DNA from: Streptomyces speibonae
GTDB lineage: Bacteria > Actinomycetota > Actinomycetes > Streptomycetales > Streptomycetaceae
Direction of reading: 5' to 3'
DNA length: 5,118 bases
Assembly (NCBI GenBank): GCA_000715605.1
Contig: KL568600.1
Location: forward strand, 22,275 to 27,392
Each line of letters starts with the position of its first letter. Position 1 is the stretch's first letter. Below are positions 4,937 to 5,118 of the stretch, piece by piece. The translations under genes and the position numbers were made by a program. Under the pieces are notes generated by a model that ran no database searches, was not told the origin of the DNA, and saw only the letters and a list, made by a program, of their open reading frames with translations.

Positions 4937-5118
4937 TCAGCCCCTACGCCATTCATGCGTGGCCCGCACCGCGTGCAGCATGCGTGCCGAGCGGTCGTCG
5001 CCAGGCAGCGCGACGGCCTCCCGGCGAACGGCACGTGCCCGGAGGGCGGGCCGCCCCCCCCGGGCACGAGACGCAGAGCGGCCGTGTGCAGTACGCACTA
5101 CGGCTTCCCCGGCGGCCC
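4937..5118 (-). CDS. Possible C-terminal end of a hypothetical gene entering from the right edge
   Basis: On the minus strand a frame is open from the window edge to TGA at 4939-4937, about 60 residues, ending EAVALPGDDRSARMLHAVRATHEWRRG. The last 30 codons favour G or C in third position (about 80 percent) and read like a helical protein end. The part nearer the edge passes through an eight-base G-run and a strong hairpin and is less convincing, so a frameshift or simple chance openness is possible. The family is not recognised. If real, it ends 131 bases upstream of the leftward CBS gene in the same direction. Confidence 0.28.
   Translation of the reverse strand, partial: AAGEAVVRTAHGRSASRARGGRPALRARAVRREAVALPGDDRSARMLHAVRATHEWRRG
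5034..5068. repeat. Strong G/C hairpin near the right edge
   Basis: CGTGCCCGG (5034-5042) is inverted perfectly as CCGGGCACG (5060-5068), and GGG/CCC inside (5044-5046 / 5056-5058) can extend the stem after a mismatch. It includes an eight-base C-run (5054-5061). It could be a factor-independent terminator without a T-tract, for a gene ending beyond the right edge. That would conflict with the open frame at 4937-5118, so only one of the two readings is likely right. Confidence 0.4.

Overview
The window is very GC-rich DNA (G or C at most third codon positions, GGAGG-type ribosome binding sites, tightly spaced short operons). It looks like a high-GC actinomycete, most likely Streptomyces or a close relative. 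That assignment rests on composition and on the protein families seen, not on a marker gene.

Left part (1-1898): the 3' end of a fructosamine-kinase-like gene runs rightward off the left edge. It converges on a complete leftward gene for a DUF4246 protein of about 500 residues. That family has no established function, but this copy shows an HxE...H...R arrangement like that of Fe(II)/2-oxoglutarate oxygenases.

Middle part (1899-2977): about 1 kb with little intact coding. It holds the presumed promoter region of the DUF4246 gene, a fragment resembling the C-terminal tail of a FAD-dependent aromatic monooxygenase (about 2153-2362), a pair of abutting hairpins (2451-2533), a seven-codon ORF behind a good ribosome binding site (2663-2686), and a small ORF (2770-2943) that may once have begun at 2718.

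Right part (2978-4805): a rightward two-gene operon encodes a stand-alone cyclic-nucleotide-binding-fold protein without a DNA-binding domain, overlapping by one base (TGATG) a CBS-CBS-BON protein. A second, paralogous CBS-CBS-BON gene lies tail to tail with it, 12 bp away on the other strand, and is broken by a one-base deletion near 4476. These families occur in actinobacterial stress and low-oxygen gene sets and suggest an adenine-nucleotide-sensing role. Similar GGGCC-N4-GGCCC palindromes lie 5' of both CBS loci and resemble the DevR/DosR (OsdR) box, but one of them sits inside the small ORF, so this is only a hypothesis.

The right edge (4937-5118) carries a leftward open frame that may be the C-terminus of another gene, with a strong G/C hairpin at 5034-5068. 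I see no tRNA, rRNA, CRISPR array or insertion sequence. The most noteworthy points are the oxygenase-like signature in DUF4246, the CBS/BON/cNMP-fold module with its inverted broken paralogue, and several independent reading-frame breaks (decay or base-calling errors).
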